A stretch of DNA of 64,000 nt from contig NC_026659.2 in assembly GCF_000004075.3 (NCBI RefSeq), positions 28,662,272-28,726,271 of the forward strand, read 5' to 3'. A model generated the notes under the pieces. That model was not told the DNA's origin and searched no databases. It saw only the letters and a list, made by a program, of their open reading frames with translations. The translations under genes were made by a program, and so were the position numbers. The number at the start of each line of letters is the position of its first letter. Positions within the stretch are counted from its first letter, which is position 1. This DNA comes from Cucumis sativus. Lineage: Eukaryota; Streptophyta; Magnoliopsida; Cucurbitales; Cucurbitaceae. This document shows positions 14,039 through 27,228 of the stretch, in pieces.

Positions 14039-17000
14039 TATAGGTAATAACTTTTAATTATTTTACGTTTTTCTTAACCTTACTTTCATGTCCTCGAAAT
14101 CACTATCGTTCAAATGTGATGCTGGTTCATTCATGTTCACTTCCTAAACTTGGTACTGAACGTTATATTTTCAAGTGTTGGGAGTCATGTTTGGAAGACT
14201 TATTATGAAAATTGTTGATATAAATATTATATTTTAAAACGCGTGAAGTTTCCTTCTTCTTCTGTTTTTTGCCACAAGGTGAATTTGTATTGAATCGTAG
14301 GAGTAAATTAGTGAGATGCCACACAAACAAAAACAAACCCCAAATTTCTAAATGCAACAAATAAAAACAACCCATCTCTCAGTCAATTACCATATACATA
14401 TACACTGAATTCATCTCTTTCTCAAGTAAATTATATTATAGGTTAACTTTTATCATGTGTGCTTTTTTATCGGGAAGCTTTAAATCTTTGCATTTTTACT
14501 TCGAGACTTTCTCTTTTTTGCAAAGACGTTGAATTGAAGGCATGAGTGAAAAATTCAAATCTCTAACTTCAACATTGATAATATAAGCATTGTTTTGACT
14601 ACTTACAAATATCAAATAACACTTTTAACTCTAAATTTTGTTCTAAAATTATTTACATTTATTGTGAATTTTGATGGATTGCTCATTTTTGTTGGCTAAA
14701 TTAAAAACCTAAACTAAAAATACATTTTTTACTAAATTATAATAATAAATACACTTAGTTAATGATAAAAAAAAAGAATGAAAGTATATTTTAAATGAAA
14801 CAACTTTCTTAAAATACTTAAAAATATAACAAAACGTGATAAACTACGGTATGTATCTATCACGATCTATCATGATGTGTTGTAATATTTTTTGTTTTAT
14901 TTTTCTATATTTGACAATAGTGTGTATATATTATTTTTATAAAAATGATATGATTTAGATAGAGAGGGTATAAGAAAAAGGGGGGAGGGGGGTTGAGTGT
15001 GGGTGTGTGGTAGGTGTTGGTTTTTACTTTTAGTGGGGTTAGAGAGAGGGATTTGTAAAGGGCACATGATGGTCTCTGAGGCAAACTATATAGTATATAT
15101 ATATATACACACACATAAACTTTTGCTATTATATGACGAAGAAGGATATTGGCATATTGCCAACAGGTGGGTGCATGAATGCCCCTTTGTTTTTTCTCTC
15201 TTTTTCAATATATTACAAAACTAAACCCTAACCCTTACCTTTCTCTCCAACACCACCTCTCATACATACATACATACATACATATGTATATATTATTTGC
15301 TCAAACTCGTGCACACTTTAATTTTCTATACATTTCCTCTTAGTTTACTTCACATAAAACAGGCTAGCTCGATCTAACAGTAGTATTTAGGGTTTTTAAT
15401 ATGGTAATTAATAAAAAGGGTTTCTTGCCTGCTTTCTTATTGAAAATAATATTTTCCTAAATGGGTCACCACAAAATTTGTAAAACCACTGTTGAAGAAA
15501 GAAGAAAGAAGAAAGATTTTCTTTTTTCTTTTAGAGAAAAAAGGTAAATTTGTGTGGAAATTAAATTAGTACAGTGGTGGGCAACTGGGCAGCAGAAGTT
15601 TATAGATTTACGGTTCGTCACATAATATATATATAAAAAGAACATTATATATATTAGAATAATATATAATGCACAAACCCCATCATCAAACATAATAAAA
15701 TAGGGCTAAGAAGTATTTTTCTTTTTAATAATTCATCTACTTTACATTTATCCTTCTATATATTTCAATCCTCTGCTTACTTTCACTGCATCTTAAAATT
15801 AGTATTTTCAAAGTATTTTATACTAAAATAGAATGAAGCCTCAAAGTAATTAGTACTTTCAATTTTGGTAATTTGAGTGTAAATTTTACATATTTGTTAT
15901 AATTAGATATCACCCTTACTTCAATTTCAACTATTTACCCTACTCATAAAAAGAAAGAAAAAAGTAAATTTCTAAAAAGCAACACACATAAATTAACACT
16001 CTCAAAAACCCTAAATTTTGAAAAAAGAAAAAAACATATATAATAATGCTATTTTTTTCTAGGAAGAAACTATCAAATTTCTATATAGATGTTGCACTAA
16101 TTATGTATGTTATGTCTAATAACAATATGGTATAAGTTAACATAATTAACGATATATTGTTAATCCTACACTTGACACTATATTGTTAGACATTAACATG
16201 GAGCACAGTCTATAACAAATTTAATTATGGTGAAAGTATTTAATATGATGTGTTTAGTAACTAAGAATATAGAAGGAGTTGGTATTATATATAATTTTAT
16301 ATATGTATATGTATATAAGAAGAAAGAGAGAAACAAAAAAGAAGAGAGAAGAGAGGTCAGAGAGGGCAGGGATTCCCACACTTGTTATGTTACTTCCAAA
16401 GCAAGCTCAAAAGGATACACATAACACATACCCACCAGCTTTTTAATTTGTTTTACTTTTACTCCCTTTCTTTTAAAAAAAATATATCATTTTACTTTGC
16501 TTTCCTTTTCATGCTTTACCATTTTCTACATTCATGGAAACCCATTTTTTCTTCTTCTTTTAAGAAAAAAATTATATATTTTCACTACACTGCATGCTTT
16601 GGCAGCCTTTTCAATTTACATTATTATTATTCTCAAATGTTTTGCTTCACGAAATTTTACAATTAAAAAAGGTTTGTCTTTGAATATTCCCTTCCTCCTC
16701 TCTTCTTTTCTTTTCAGAAGAACACAAACATGTATAAGGTAATTGAAACTATTGATATGTAATAAGCTATTGATGAGTTTATGTATTACTAATATAATCT
16801 TTGTGTAGTGTGTGTGTGTGAGGAGGTAATTGGATTAGTATTTCATAGCATTAACATACATATTTTTATATGTTACATAAATTTAATCTTAATGCATCAA
16901 TATATGGGTCCTTTTTTAATTATTTCATATAGATATATGAAAGAAAGTTGGGGTACAATTTCATGTTTAATTGTATTGATCAATTTTGTCTGATTGTATC

Positions 17001-17975
17001 AAATTCTATTTCATGATGGTTTTGAGAGAATCACGGATGCAATAGGTCTGTAGGTCCAAAGGTGATTCTTTTGTTCCAAAATCTAGGTCTATTTGCTACA
17101 TCTTATAATATATATAACAAACTAGCTCTACATTTCCAATTAATTGTATTTATATCTCAAGAAAATTATAGGTGAATTTTATAGCTTATTTTTAGTACAT
17201 AGTTTAATTTTAAAAAAACTATAATTAATTATATAGTTTTTGTAACATTTAGCTCGATAAAAAGTTGTAACACTAGTTTCCGAGATGAATGTAATCCACA
17301 GCATGCACAATTAGATTTGTAATGTTTCATATATTAATTATGTACATAATATTCTAATGATATTTCCACTATTTCATAAACTAAAAACTGTGATTAAATA
17401 GCAATCTGAACAAAATGTTTAATTTAGGAATATCGATCTGTACTTCCCCCATAGTTTCTTCTTCTAAAAACATAATATAGTAATAATTAAGTTAAATTCT
17501 TAAGAAAATGCCAAAAGACCTTCTTCATTTGTGAAATTAATTATACAAAACATGACTATTTACTAGAATAGTTAATTAATAGACTATATATATATATTAT
17601 TACTTTTGTAATAATAATATAATATAATTTATAATATTATTCCTTTAAATTATATATCTTGAATATCTGACACTGTCCATTTCCCCCCTTATGCCTGCCC
17701 TAAAAAAACCTTTGGAAGAGCATTGTTTTGACAGCTAAAGATTCTTGTGCAGACATTGACTATTCATTGAAACAATACACAGTGATTTGATTACAAATAC
17801 ATATATGTTTTTTCTTTACCCAAAAACTCAAACAATCTTCACCATATATTCATACAATCTTTCTTCAGTTCAAACCCATCTCTAGATGATCAAAAGCATT
17901 GAACTTAACAGTACACCTCTATGAGATTGAAATCAGCTTACATAAGTACTTGAAATTGTTTTATACTTAATCACA

Positions 17976-18012
<37 letters not shown>

Positions 18013-19700
18013 TTTGAACAATTTTGAGTTTTGTGTGTTGTTTGGCTTGGATTTAGGGTTTTGCAAATTCCCTAACCTACAAATACTGAACTTTTTGTAT
18101 ATTTGTTGTCTATTGTTATTTTAATTAGCATTTAACAACATCCCTTTTTATCTTTGGAGTGAAAAGGTTCATCAAGGGATAGCAATGGTTAACATTGATC
18201 ATATTAATTTTTGTTGAGTTAATGTACATGATGTGACATTCGACTGATTAATCATGGATTAGTGACCTCAAACTAATAATGTCAATATTAGTTGTGATAG
18301 TATATATATATAATTCTATACCCCATATATTGAATTGCAATCTTGCAAGTATTAGCATTGATGTGATGTATAGGTTAGAAAGTGATTTTAATTTATTAAC
18401 GAGTTTAAAACTATATATAAATCAAATTGATTATACTATTTGATAATGAATTAATTAGGTCACTTTTACTTACTTATTAGTTATTGTAATTATTTGAGAA
18501 AATGACAACTTTGTAGCGAGAGATAAAATGCTATTTTCCATCATTTAATCCGTCTCCTCTTTATTTGTGCGCACTTTTGTATGTTTTTTCTATTACAATG
18601 AAAATTGAACTACTTTTATCTTTATTTTCAATTCCTAATTTGAATGGATGAAACCTCTATATGATTAAGTTATGATATTTGATTAATTAAAACACACACC
18701 ACCAAAAACACAAAAATGAAAATGTGGGTATATAATTCTACGATCTTTGGATAAAAAAGTTAAGTTGGTGGGTAAAAATAGGATTAATACTAAGTGAATT
18801 AGTTTGGTGTGAAAATGGGGTGTGGACACAAGCCATTAATATATATGTTTATAGAAAGGGAAAGAAAAAGCAAGTGGAAATGTGTGTCCTATATTTAAAT
18901 TTTTACAAAACAAAACAACAATGAATGTGATTGAATTATTTTTTAAATAAAAATCTAAACTAAAAAGTGATTGTGGGAGAAAAAGAAAAGAGGGTGATAC
19001 TTTATGGTATTTTCCATATTTTCCATCATATTTTAATGGTTTAATTGAGATTTGAAAGAATAAAAAAAATGCAAATTAGGAAGTGGGAGAAGAAGGGAAG
19101 GAGGGGAAGGGAGAGGGGATATGAAGAATCATATGTATTTCCAAACACTCCAAGACAAAATGAGATTCAGAATACCAAAAGCAATTTTTGCTTTTATGAC
19201 CATAGAAAAGGAGATCTCAAACCCCATAAGGACCCTTGCTTAGGAACTTGCGTGCTTACTAACTCAACTCGATCTAAATAATCACTTTTCTTTTTCTTTT
19301 ATCTCGTTCTATATATTATATTCAACACGAGTAAATCAATGAATATGATCGGTATTTTTACATAAACTATAAATTGGATGATTACTTGTTAGAAAACATA
19401 ACACACACATAAGTTAGAGTGTTTATTCACATAATCTTTCATTTTACTCGAGTTTTTATGTAGATAGATCTATACATAATAATTATGATGTTTTTCTTGC
19501 TAAAAAGGGCTATAGGCTAGGGTATAGGTGATAGAGATGATGTGTATGTGGGTGGGGGTAGGGGGGGAAGTGCTTCTATATTTAGAGGCAAAATATGGGA
19601 GTGAAATTAAACCCCAAAAAACTCCCCACCTTTTTCTTTTTTACATTTCTTCCCTTACAGACATAAACCCCACCATACATTAAGCTTCCTTAATTCCCTA
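14039..19700. other. Long gene-poor intergenic stretch
   Basis: No coding exon, tRNA or known microRNA was recognised on either strand. It holds microsatellites, a (CATA)n run at about 15261-15283 and an (AT)n run at about 17979-18009, with many AT-rich tracts. A purine-rich stretch lies at 19080-19120. Some of the rightmost part is probably promoter for MIR160. Confidence 0.5.
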
Positions 19701-19849
19701 AGTTTAGCCCACTTGTTTGCTTGCATGTTTTATGCCAATTCTATAGTTTTTCTTTTTTCTTTTGTGGGGTTTTTCATTTTTCTCTCCTTCATTTCTTTGA
19801 TCATGACCAAGCAAACTTTTTCTCTCTTTTCTACCCTTTTTTCCCTTCT

Positions 19850-19950
19850 CCCCTTCTAAATATATACCTCCATTTCTTCCTCTCTTCACCTCCTTCTCAA
19901 CTTTCCCAACTCTCTCTCTCTCTCCAACTATTCATCTCTCTCTCTAGGAT
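19850..19950 (+). promoter_or_regulatory. Probable MIR160 core promoter and CT-rich initiation region
   Basis: A TATA-like word, 'aaatatatacc', at about 19858-19868 is followed by a long pyrimidine tract with (CT)n runs at about 19908-19947. TATA boxes followed by CT-rich initiation regions are common at plant Pol II start sites. The position fits a primary transcript reaching the hairpin about 360-400 bp downstream. The start site itself is inferred. Confidence 0.4.
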
Positions 19951-19966
19951 CTTTGTTCTTCTCCAA

Positions 19967-20023
19967 ATGGCCAAGAACACAAAACCCATCTTCTTCTCTC
20001 TCTATATGATTCTATTGTTTTAG
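19967..20023 (+). CDS. 18-codon ORF in the presumed pri-miR160 leader
   Basis: Encodes MAKNTKPIFFSLYMILLF. It starts in a favourable plant context (AAATGGC) and lies between the CT-rich presumed start region and the miR160 hairpin, about 290 bp before the mature sequence. Some plant primary microRNA transcripts encode short regulatory peptides (miPEPs). Nothing in this sequence shows that this one is translated, and the peptide has no recognisable domain beyond a hydrophobic tail. Treat it as a candidate only. Confidence 0.25.
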   Translation: MAKNTKPIFFSLYMILLF

Positions 20024-20284
20024 AATTTTACATCTCAGACTAACGAGCAAGGAGATTCTTCAATTCTATACGAATCTCTTACTAGAATTAGAGAGATATC
20101 TAACTATTGAGTTAATGTTCAGATTGGCAATTTTTGTTCATTCTCTTACTGGAATTTGATTTTCCATAAGAGAAATTTGGTAGGGTTTTGATTAATTTTC
20201 TCCTCCTATAGAAAAAGGGAAAAGCTAGTGTCATGCAAAAACTCCACACACATACCATTAACTAACCCATCCAATGGTTGTTTG

Positions 20285-20415
20285 ATATGGTGATCTTTTG
20301 TTGTGTGTGTATGTGCCTGGCTCCCTGTATGCCATTTGTAGAGCGCATCGGAATCCGATGGGCCTCCGCAGATGGCGTATGAGGAGCCATGCATATATCT
20401 TAATTTCACCTATAT
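20285..20415 (+). ncRNA. MIR160: MIR160 precursor hairpin
   Basis: The 5' arm carries the mature miR160 sequence at 20314-20334, beginning TGCCTGGCTCCCTG and ending TATGCCA. The 3' arm carries the star strand at 20375-20395, beginning GCGTATGAGGAGCCATG. The arms pair with a few mismatches across a loop of about 40 nt (20335-20374), as in other plant MIR160 precursors. miR160 is an ancient land-plant microRNA that guides cleavage of the auxin response factor mRNAs ARF10, ARF16 and ARF17, shaping root cap, leaf and fruit development. The precursor stands alone in a stretch without protein genes, as expected for an independent Pol II unit. The mature sequence matches the conserved family form exactly. 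Confidence 0.96.
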
Positions 20416-20419
20416 CTTC

Positions 20420-23400
20420 TCTCTCTTTGTGAATTAGGGTTTCATTTCAAACCCTCAAAAGTTAAGGTTTTTGTCAAATTTTGCAGAAGGGGTTGTGGGG
20501 GATGACGAAGAAGAAGAAGGGTAAAAGTGAAAATGTTTCCCTGTGGAGGGATTATTCGTTAATAACCCAAAATTTGCAGGAAAACGAGGAGTCTCTGCAC
20601 AGAAGAACCATGGGAAAAAACAAATCTACTGTGGATCTATTGGCTCAAATTGACGGTAAAATTAACTTTGAATTTTTCTTTTTATTCTTTTAGAATTTAT
20701 AATTTTGATTATATTATATATAATATATAAAGAGAAAAAGATGAAGGGGTGTTGTAATGAACTGACATGCCATAGAAGTTATAAATAAGTTAGAATTTTT
20801 CTTTCATTTTAATCGGCGGCCGTTCATCTCATCGCACGCTTTGTCTCCTCTTCTTCTCATCCCTTTCTCTTCTCCATATCTCTGTCTCTGCCATATTTAA
20901 TTCTTTTATTCCATCTCTCTTCTCAATTATTATTATTATTACATTTCAATATTTATTTATAATATTGGGGGTGTGGAATATAGCTCTCTCTCTTGATTGG
21001 AGTTATGTTCATTTTTGTCAATATTTTATATTATATCTTGCCTTTTTTTAGTCTCTTATTTTAAATGTAAAATTGATGTGTGTACTATGTGTATATATTT
21101 GAGAAAAATATGTAAATGTGATATATATAGTTTAAGTAAGGATTTGACTGTCTTCAACCTAATGAAGAAAAATAAGAGTTTTGTTTAAATAGACAGTAGT
21201 TTAAAGGCGTTTTTCAAGTGTTAGTATATTTGTAAAAAAATGTTTATAATTCTTTAGAATGTTAATCTAAATGGGTTTGTTTTTGTTTTCTATACTTCCG
21301 TGTTTGTTGCGTTTTTTACACTATAATATATATCTAATTCTAAAAATATAGGAGAAGATTCAAACACTACTTAATAGGTTGTTATCGATTTTGAAACTGT
21401 TAAAATTATTTTGTTGTATTCGAGATCATTTGAAGATGAAAATTTAATTAAGTGTTTAATTTTATGTAGGTTTAAATATATATTTTACATTACAAAAAAT
21501 AGTTTTGAACGACTATTGTTTATCGAGTAAAAAATCACTTTTTTCATTTTTAAAATCATTCTAAAACATGATTGGTTCAGGTGGGTTGTCTGACTCGGAC
21601 ACTCATATATAAAAGAAATCACTCTACAACATGATTTATTTAAATAATTCTATAGAATTTTCATTTAAAATTGTAAAATCTGTTACTAAAATTAATTTTA
21701 AATGATTAAGAAAGTGTTATAGTGAAAGTAATTTTATGAATTTCTTAAATCACTCTTAAACTTATTATTATTTTGAGTTATGTGGATGGACTTGTGAGTT
21801 CCAAGTTTGGAGGGAATGTCTTAGTCTTGTCTTAATTCTTGGATACACAATTGGGGAAACTAATAATCAATTCAGTGTTTGAAGCTTCAAACATTCTTTT
21901 CCATTGTGTGTGTATATATATATATTTAGTTTCTATTGAAAAATGAGATTTTTAACTTTTATATTATATTACATATTTCTAGTTGATTCTTATCATTCAA
22001 ATTATTGATTATGAAACATTGATGTGACATGTTTATCATCTATCTAATACTTTGCCACATGATGTCCCAACTTATCCAAAGTTATCTTATGGGAATATAT
22101 ATGTTGATTTGTAATTTTGAACTTTATATTATATATATATATTTCAATTTAGTCTCTGTCATTAATATTATATAATATTAATGAAGTACTACCATGACAA
22201 CTCTATTATATAATCTATTTAACAATTTACAATCTCACAAATTAATCACACCTAACTTCGACTTTAATAGAAGTTATCTTAACGAATATATGTCATTGTA
22301 TGTCTTAATGAAAATGTTTCAATTCGATGCATCTTCGAATCTAAATTATATATATATTTTTAACAAAAACAGTCATTTTACATGTCATATATACATGTAT
22401 TATGCACGTTAGCACCTTGACAATAAAAATATGAAATTCAGCAGAAACCATGTGACATTCATTAATATTCATAATGTGCAGCCTATAAGTATTGTTATCT
22501 TATAGCTAATACAACATATTTTCCATTAATTATATAACATAATATCTTGTTGCATATACTGTTATTCAAACAACATTTCTTGCCACACAATTTCAATGGT
22601 AAATGGATGATATTCCTTCTTTTGCATAGGAACTGCACACTTTAGATGTTGTGCAAATACAATATATTTGCTTGTTTCATAAGGTTAATAAAAATGTAAA
22701 TTTATGAAGTCAAAAGTAGAGATATCAAGAGAAAGAGGAATACATGCATTATATGATAAGTGTCACCTATATATAAAAAGGTCATTATAGATCTAATCTA
22801 ATCATACAAGGATCTCTAGTTTCATTCTAAACATGATTTCGGTTTAATTTTGCTCTTCCTAACTCAGAACGTTACATTAAGAGTCAAAAGGAATATAGTT
22901 CAACGGACATATAAACCAAGAATATATGTTACTTATTTGTTTATTTGTTTATTTGTTTAATTGTTTAATTAAAGGGTCATGTGTTATGTTTTGAAAGACA
23001 AAAGAGATCAAAAGATGAATGTGTTAGAGATTGGACAAAGTGGGGTGAAGGGAACTATAAAGTTAACCGACACAGCCTGTAGAGTCCAATGGAAACAGGT
23101 TGCTGATAAACATAATTATTTACACATAGAAAACACATATATATATATTACTTTATTTTTGTTTTTGTTTTTTTTGTCTCATTAACAAGCTGTTTCTTTG
23201 TCATTTTTTCCAACTTATTATTTGGTCTTCCTAATGTTTTCAAGCACATATTGATGATAATAGGATTTCCCCATGCTCCCACACATTATATTTTTCTGCT
23301 TTTATATGTATATATTTCATTTTTCCTGTCAAATTAAATTTCAAAGTTTTTATTCCAATTGTCCTTAGAAAAGGGAAATTATTTGTTGGTTTTATTAAAC

Positions 23401-26115
23401 CAGCCACACTTTTTTTTGGATTGTTTGAGTTTACATTTCAACTGAGATTTCCATTAAACACAAATATCAGTATTATTCAAATTTATTATACTTAATTTTT
23501 CTATTTTTTTGGCAATGGAATTATTAGGCTATATTGAAAACAAATCAAACCAATTCACAGGTAGCAGTACCGTTTTCTTGGTATGTGGAAGTAATGTCAA
23601 CCATCAGTGTAATCATCAACTTCATTTTCTCTAAAGGTGATAACCATTCTCTTAAACTTTGGTTATAAATAAATCGATTAGGCATCTTTGTATAGAATGG
23701 AGCGTACATATCACATATGATAAGATAAGGACAAAACCAATAATATTGGAAATGATAAGATAGGGTTGATATAGTCTATACTATACACCCAAAATCAAAA
23801 GGGTTCAACATCAATATTCAAATTCAATCAATAATATCTCTAAAACGTAACGTAACAAATTGTAAAATTATTTACTTAAAGAAATATGGAATTTGGACAT
23901 GGGAGAGATGGATAGTTTTAACTGTGGGGGGTGAAATACACACGTCCTGTACTCAGGGCTGAGACTGAGGGGGGAAAAGCAAATGATTGTGGGAAAAAGA
24001 AAAGGGTAAAAAAAAGAAGCAAAGATGTGATGAGGGAAGAGATATAATATAGTAAATAAGTAATAGAAATCTGGAAAATTGAGAGGGTAAAATATAGAAT
24101 TCTGATGAATATATTTAGATATATATATTTATAAAGAGAGACAGCAAAAGAAAAAGAATCTCTCACTTTCTCTATTCTGATCCTTTTAAATTTCTCTCTC
24201 TACACACACGATCGAAAGAGATATATGGACTGAGAGGAATCTCTCCCTTAATTTGGACCCAATGAAAACCAATAAACAAACACTTTAATTTTAACTATGG
24301 CCTCTTTCATGATAATCATTTAAGTCCAATGATTTGTTTTTAGTTTGAAAGTTATGTATGCATGTAAATGTAAATACTTGTTTTTACCTCTAAATTTAAT
24401 ATTCTGACGTCGAAAATGGATAGTAAATTCGATATATATAAAGTTGTGAGTTCACTATATAAAAGAGAATTTTGAATAATTTCTGCTTTTGTGTCTTCCA
24501 TATCTCTCTCAGTCTCAATCCCCTCCGTCATCACGATTAAGGAGAGATCTGTTTCTGCTTTTGTTTCTCACTGCACACAATACATATGAAAAGGGGGAGA
24601 AGGATACACAGAAGTGGCAGAAGGAGAAGGACAATATGATAATATATATGACACACATTACTCTCACCTTAATCAGTTTAAATTTAAAATTTTTGTAACC
24701 TTCTTTAGAGTGAATACTTATTAGATATAAGTAAATTGCAACACTTTTTTTTAAGAAAGACCTCATGTTATTAAGCCTTTGAGGGCAAAACACAGGAAAA
24801 TACAGAAGGAAAGATCAGTCATCTCTACAACATTATTAAAATCCTAAGAAAATGAAGAGTTACAGATTGAAATGGATAGAAAGCATGCAATTAAATTTAG
24901 GGTCAAAGTTAATTTTTATACATAACATATGTGTATATTTTTTATTTTCTAAAAATAGTTGGGAATCTCTCTGTTGAAGGACCACTGAACATAGAGGGGG
25001 TTTTGGGTTTTGGGTTTTGGCTTAGTAGTTAGTGTGTGTGTGTGTGTGTTTGTGGGGTTAAAATTGGGGTGACAGTGTCAGCTAAGCTTCAGAGAAATGG
25101 AGTATATATTATTGTATATTAACAGACAAAAAAACAAACCCATAAGATAATATTACACAATATACATAAACATATATTATACACTTTTGTGTCAAAATGG
25201 AAATATATATATCTATATGCATTATTCAGTCAAAGCAATAGTCAAATATATGTGTGTAACGTATCAAGGACTCTGCACTAACCCTATCTCATCTAATATT
25301 TCCCTCCCTCTCCTGTCTCTTTCTTCCCCTTTTCTCTCCTTTTGAACAATATTATTTTACCTCCAATGTTGTTTTTCGAGAAAGAGGACAGTAAAAACTA
25401 CCATAGTATGGTGTTTTTTTTATCATAAACATCTTAGGGTTACGTAAATCTACTTTTGAAAAAAGCAGTATATAACAGTAACGTTTTTCTTTTAAACAAA
25501 CACTTTTTCAACCCTCTTATATGCTTACTATTATCTATCGCAGTATGGTTAATCTCAAATTTAGTATTAATTGGTGTTTACATTATTCAATATGGTTCTT
25601 TGTTATTTGATCAATTGGGTTAAGTTTGCATTGGTTTTTTTACTCTAACTTTTAGGTTTCACCCTATGCTAAACTTGGATGTGTGTATGTGTTTACTCCA
25701 TGTTTCACCCAATAGCAAGTTGTGACACGATGAACTTTTACATTTTCTTGTGTATGTATGTGTATGTATTTGAGTTAGATATATATAACCGAAGAATGAA
25801 CGGAGAGAGATGTAATATTGGTTGTACTTAAGTAATTTTTTAAAAAATATATGAGTAGGTTTCGGTAGACGTACACGAACATCTCCACTAGGTGAACACT
25901 TTCTTAGCGTGCTCATCATTCCTGCTTCATCAATATAATCAAAGATAGTACAAGAAGCATGAAGAGTACAAGAAAGGGCTAGAGAGATATGCCCGAAACA
26001 AGGAACCCAATGGAATAAACAAAAGCATGAATATTTAAAGCAATATAACTAACATTGTAGGTTGTACTTAAGTATTATTCTTCATATGTATACAACAAAC
26101 CAAAACTAATTTTTC
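20420..26115. other. Gene-poor intergenic stretch after MIR160
   Basis: The first few hundred bases are probably the 3' part of the pri-miR160 transcript. A 70-codon open frame at 20481-20693 resembles nothing known. The rest is AT-rich DNA with short repeats, such as a 'tttgtttatttgttta' run near 22940 and (GT)n near 25035. No exon, tRNA or further microRNA was recognised. Confidence 0.5.
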
Positions 26116-26119
26116 ATTT

Positions 26120-26345
26120 AAGAATAGTTGCAAATATAACAATTAGATTCAAAATAATTAAGTACATATAGCAACATTTAAATTTTTTTGTAAATATAAA
26201 ATCGGTGAAATTCTATTAGTGATAGTCTATCACTAATAGACAATGTTGCAAAGTATTAGTTTATCTCCGTAATCTATCATTGATATAGTTTACTATATTT
26301 TCAACTTTTCATTAGTTGGTTCTATTCTTTGCTATTATTCTTAAA
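26120..26345 (+). repeat. MITE-like copy B
   Basis: Starts 'gaatagttgcaaatataaca' and continues through 'attagattcaaaataattaa' and 'atagcaaca', with a centre of repeated 'tctatcactaatagac' words. It lies directly before copy C, about 0.9-1.1 kb upstream of the ABC1K start codon. Confidence 0.65.
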
Positions 26346-26381
26346 ATTTTTGCCCTTTCATTTGATATTATCAATATTTTT

Positions 26382-26630
26382 TAGGAATAGTTGCAAATTT
26401 AGAAATTGAATTCAAATTAATTAAGTATATAACACAATTTAAAAAAATTTACAAATATAGCAAAATTTGTCAAATTATATCAATGATATAAGTCTATCAC
26501 TGATCATGTTGTATTGATCTATCACTGATATATCATATGAAGTATATCATTGATAGTTTTGTTATATTTACAATTTTTTCAAAATATTGCTATATCCTTA
26601 ATTATTATTGCTAAAATAGTCGTCTATTTC
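26382..26630 (+). repeat. MITE-like copy C
   Basis: Starts 'ggaatagttgcaaatttaga'. The left arm ends with 'acaaatatagcaaaatttgt', the centre carries 'tctatcactgat' words, and the right arm reads 'ttttgttatatttacaattt' then 'ttgctatatccttaattatt'. The right arm is an imperfect inverted copy of the left. No coding capacity. Confidence 0.7.
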
Positions 26631-26775
26631 AATTTTTCTAATTTTTAAATGAATAAATATGTGAAGCGTGCTGAAATGGAACTTTGACCCATTGGGCCTT
26701 AACATGGCCCAACTCATATCCTAATTGAGATATATTGGGCCGAGGCTGTTGTTTCATAATAACATGACATCAATC

Positions 26776-26813
26776 AGAATATTCTATTATATATATATAT
26801 AATAGAATATTCT
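26776..26813. repeat. 38-bp perfect palindrome
   Basis: The arm 'agaatattctattatatat' at 26776-26794 is followed without a spacer by its exact reverse complement, ending at 26813. It lies about 415 bp upstream of the ABC1K start codon. It could extrude as a cruciform or be a footprint of a small inverted-repeat element. Confidence 0.9.
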
Positions 26814-26999
26814 TGAATTTATATGTCAAAATAGAATACTCTGAGTTTATGTTTTTGTGATACAAAATTTCAATATTTAACATACTAATTAATTAATTTT
26901 CAAGATTTTTAGTCATTGATAAAAAAAATGTGACAAATAAATCCAAAATTAATTGTTAAACACTATGGATTAAAAGAACGAAATGTTAATTAATTTTCA

Positions 27000-27228
27000 A
27001 GATGTTCGAAAATAGAGTTTTACGGTTCTACCCCTATCCCTATAACTGTACCAGATGATCGTTGCTCCTTAGAACTCTACACACAGCCACAGATTTCCCA
27101 AATGCTTCTCTTCAGCTCCGTTTCACTTTCCCCTACTCATTCCTCATTTCAATTCACTTCCGATTGGTTTATCACTACTTTCCGGTTACATTAGATTCTA
27201 GCTACTCCCCCACCTTCCTCCGTCTTCA
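27000..27228 (+). promoter_or_regulatory. ABC1K promoter and leader with upstream ATGs
   Basis: A TATA-like word, 'ccctataact', lies near 27037-27046. Two upstream reading frames precede the main start: a five-codon one at 27055-27072 and a 30-codon one at 27102-27194. Whether they are in the mRNA depends on the transcription start, which I cannot place. Both end before the main ATG. Confidence 0.4.

Noticed and set aside
20206..20409. Minus-strand open frame over the MIR160 hairpin
   Set aside because: It is the antisense of the hairpin; its residues simply read the miR160/miR160* complement.
20481..20693. 70-codon open frame just after the MIR160 hairpin
   Set aside because: Low-complexity Lys-rich start and Phe-rich end, no family resemblance; most likely non-coding pri-miRNA tail.
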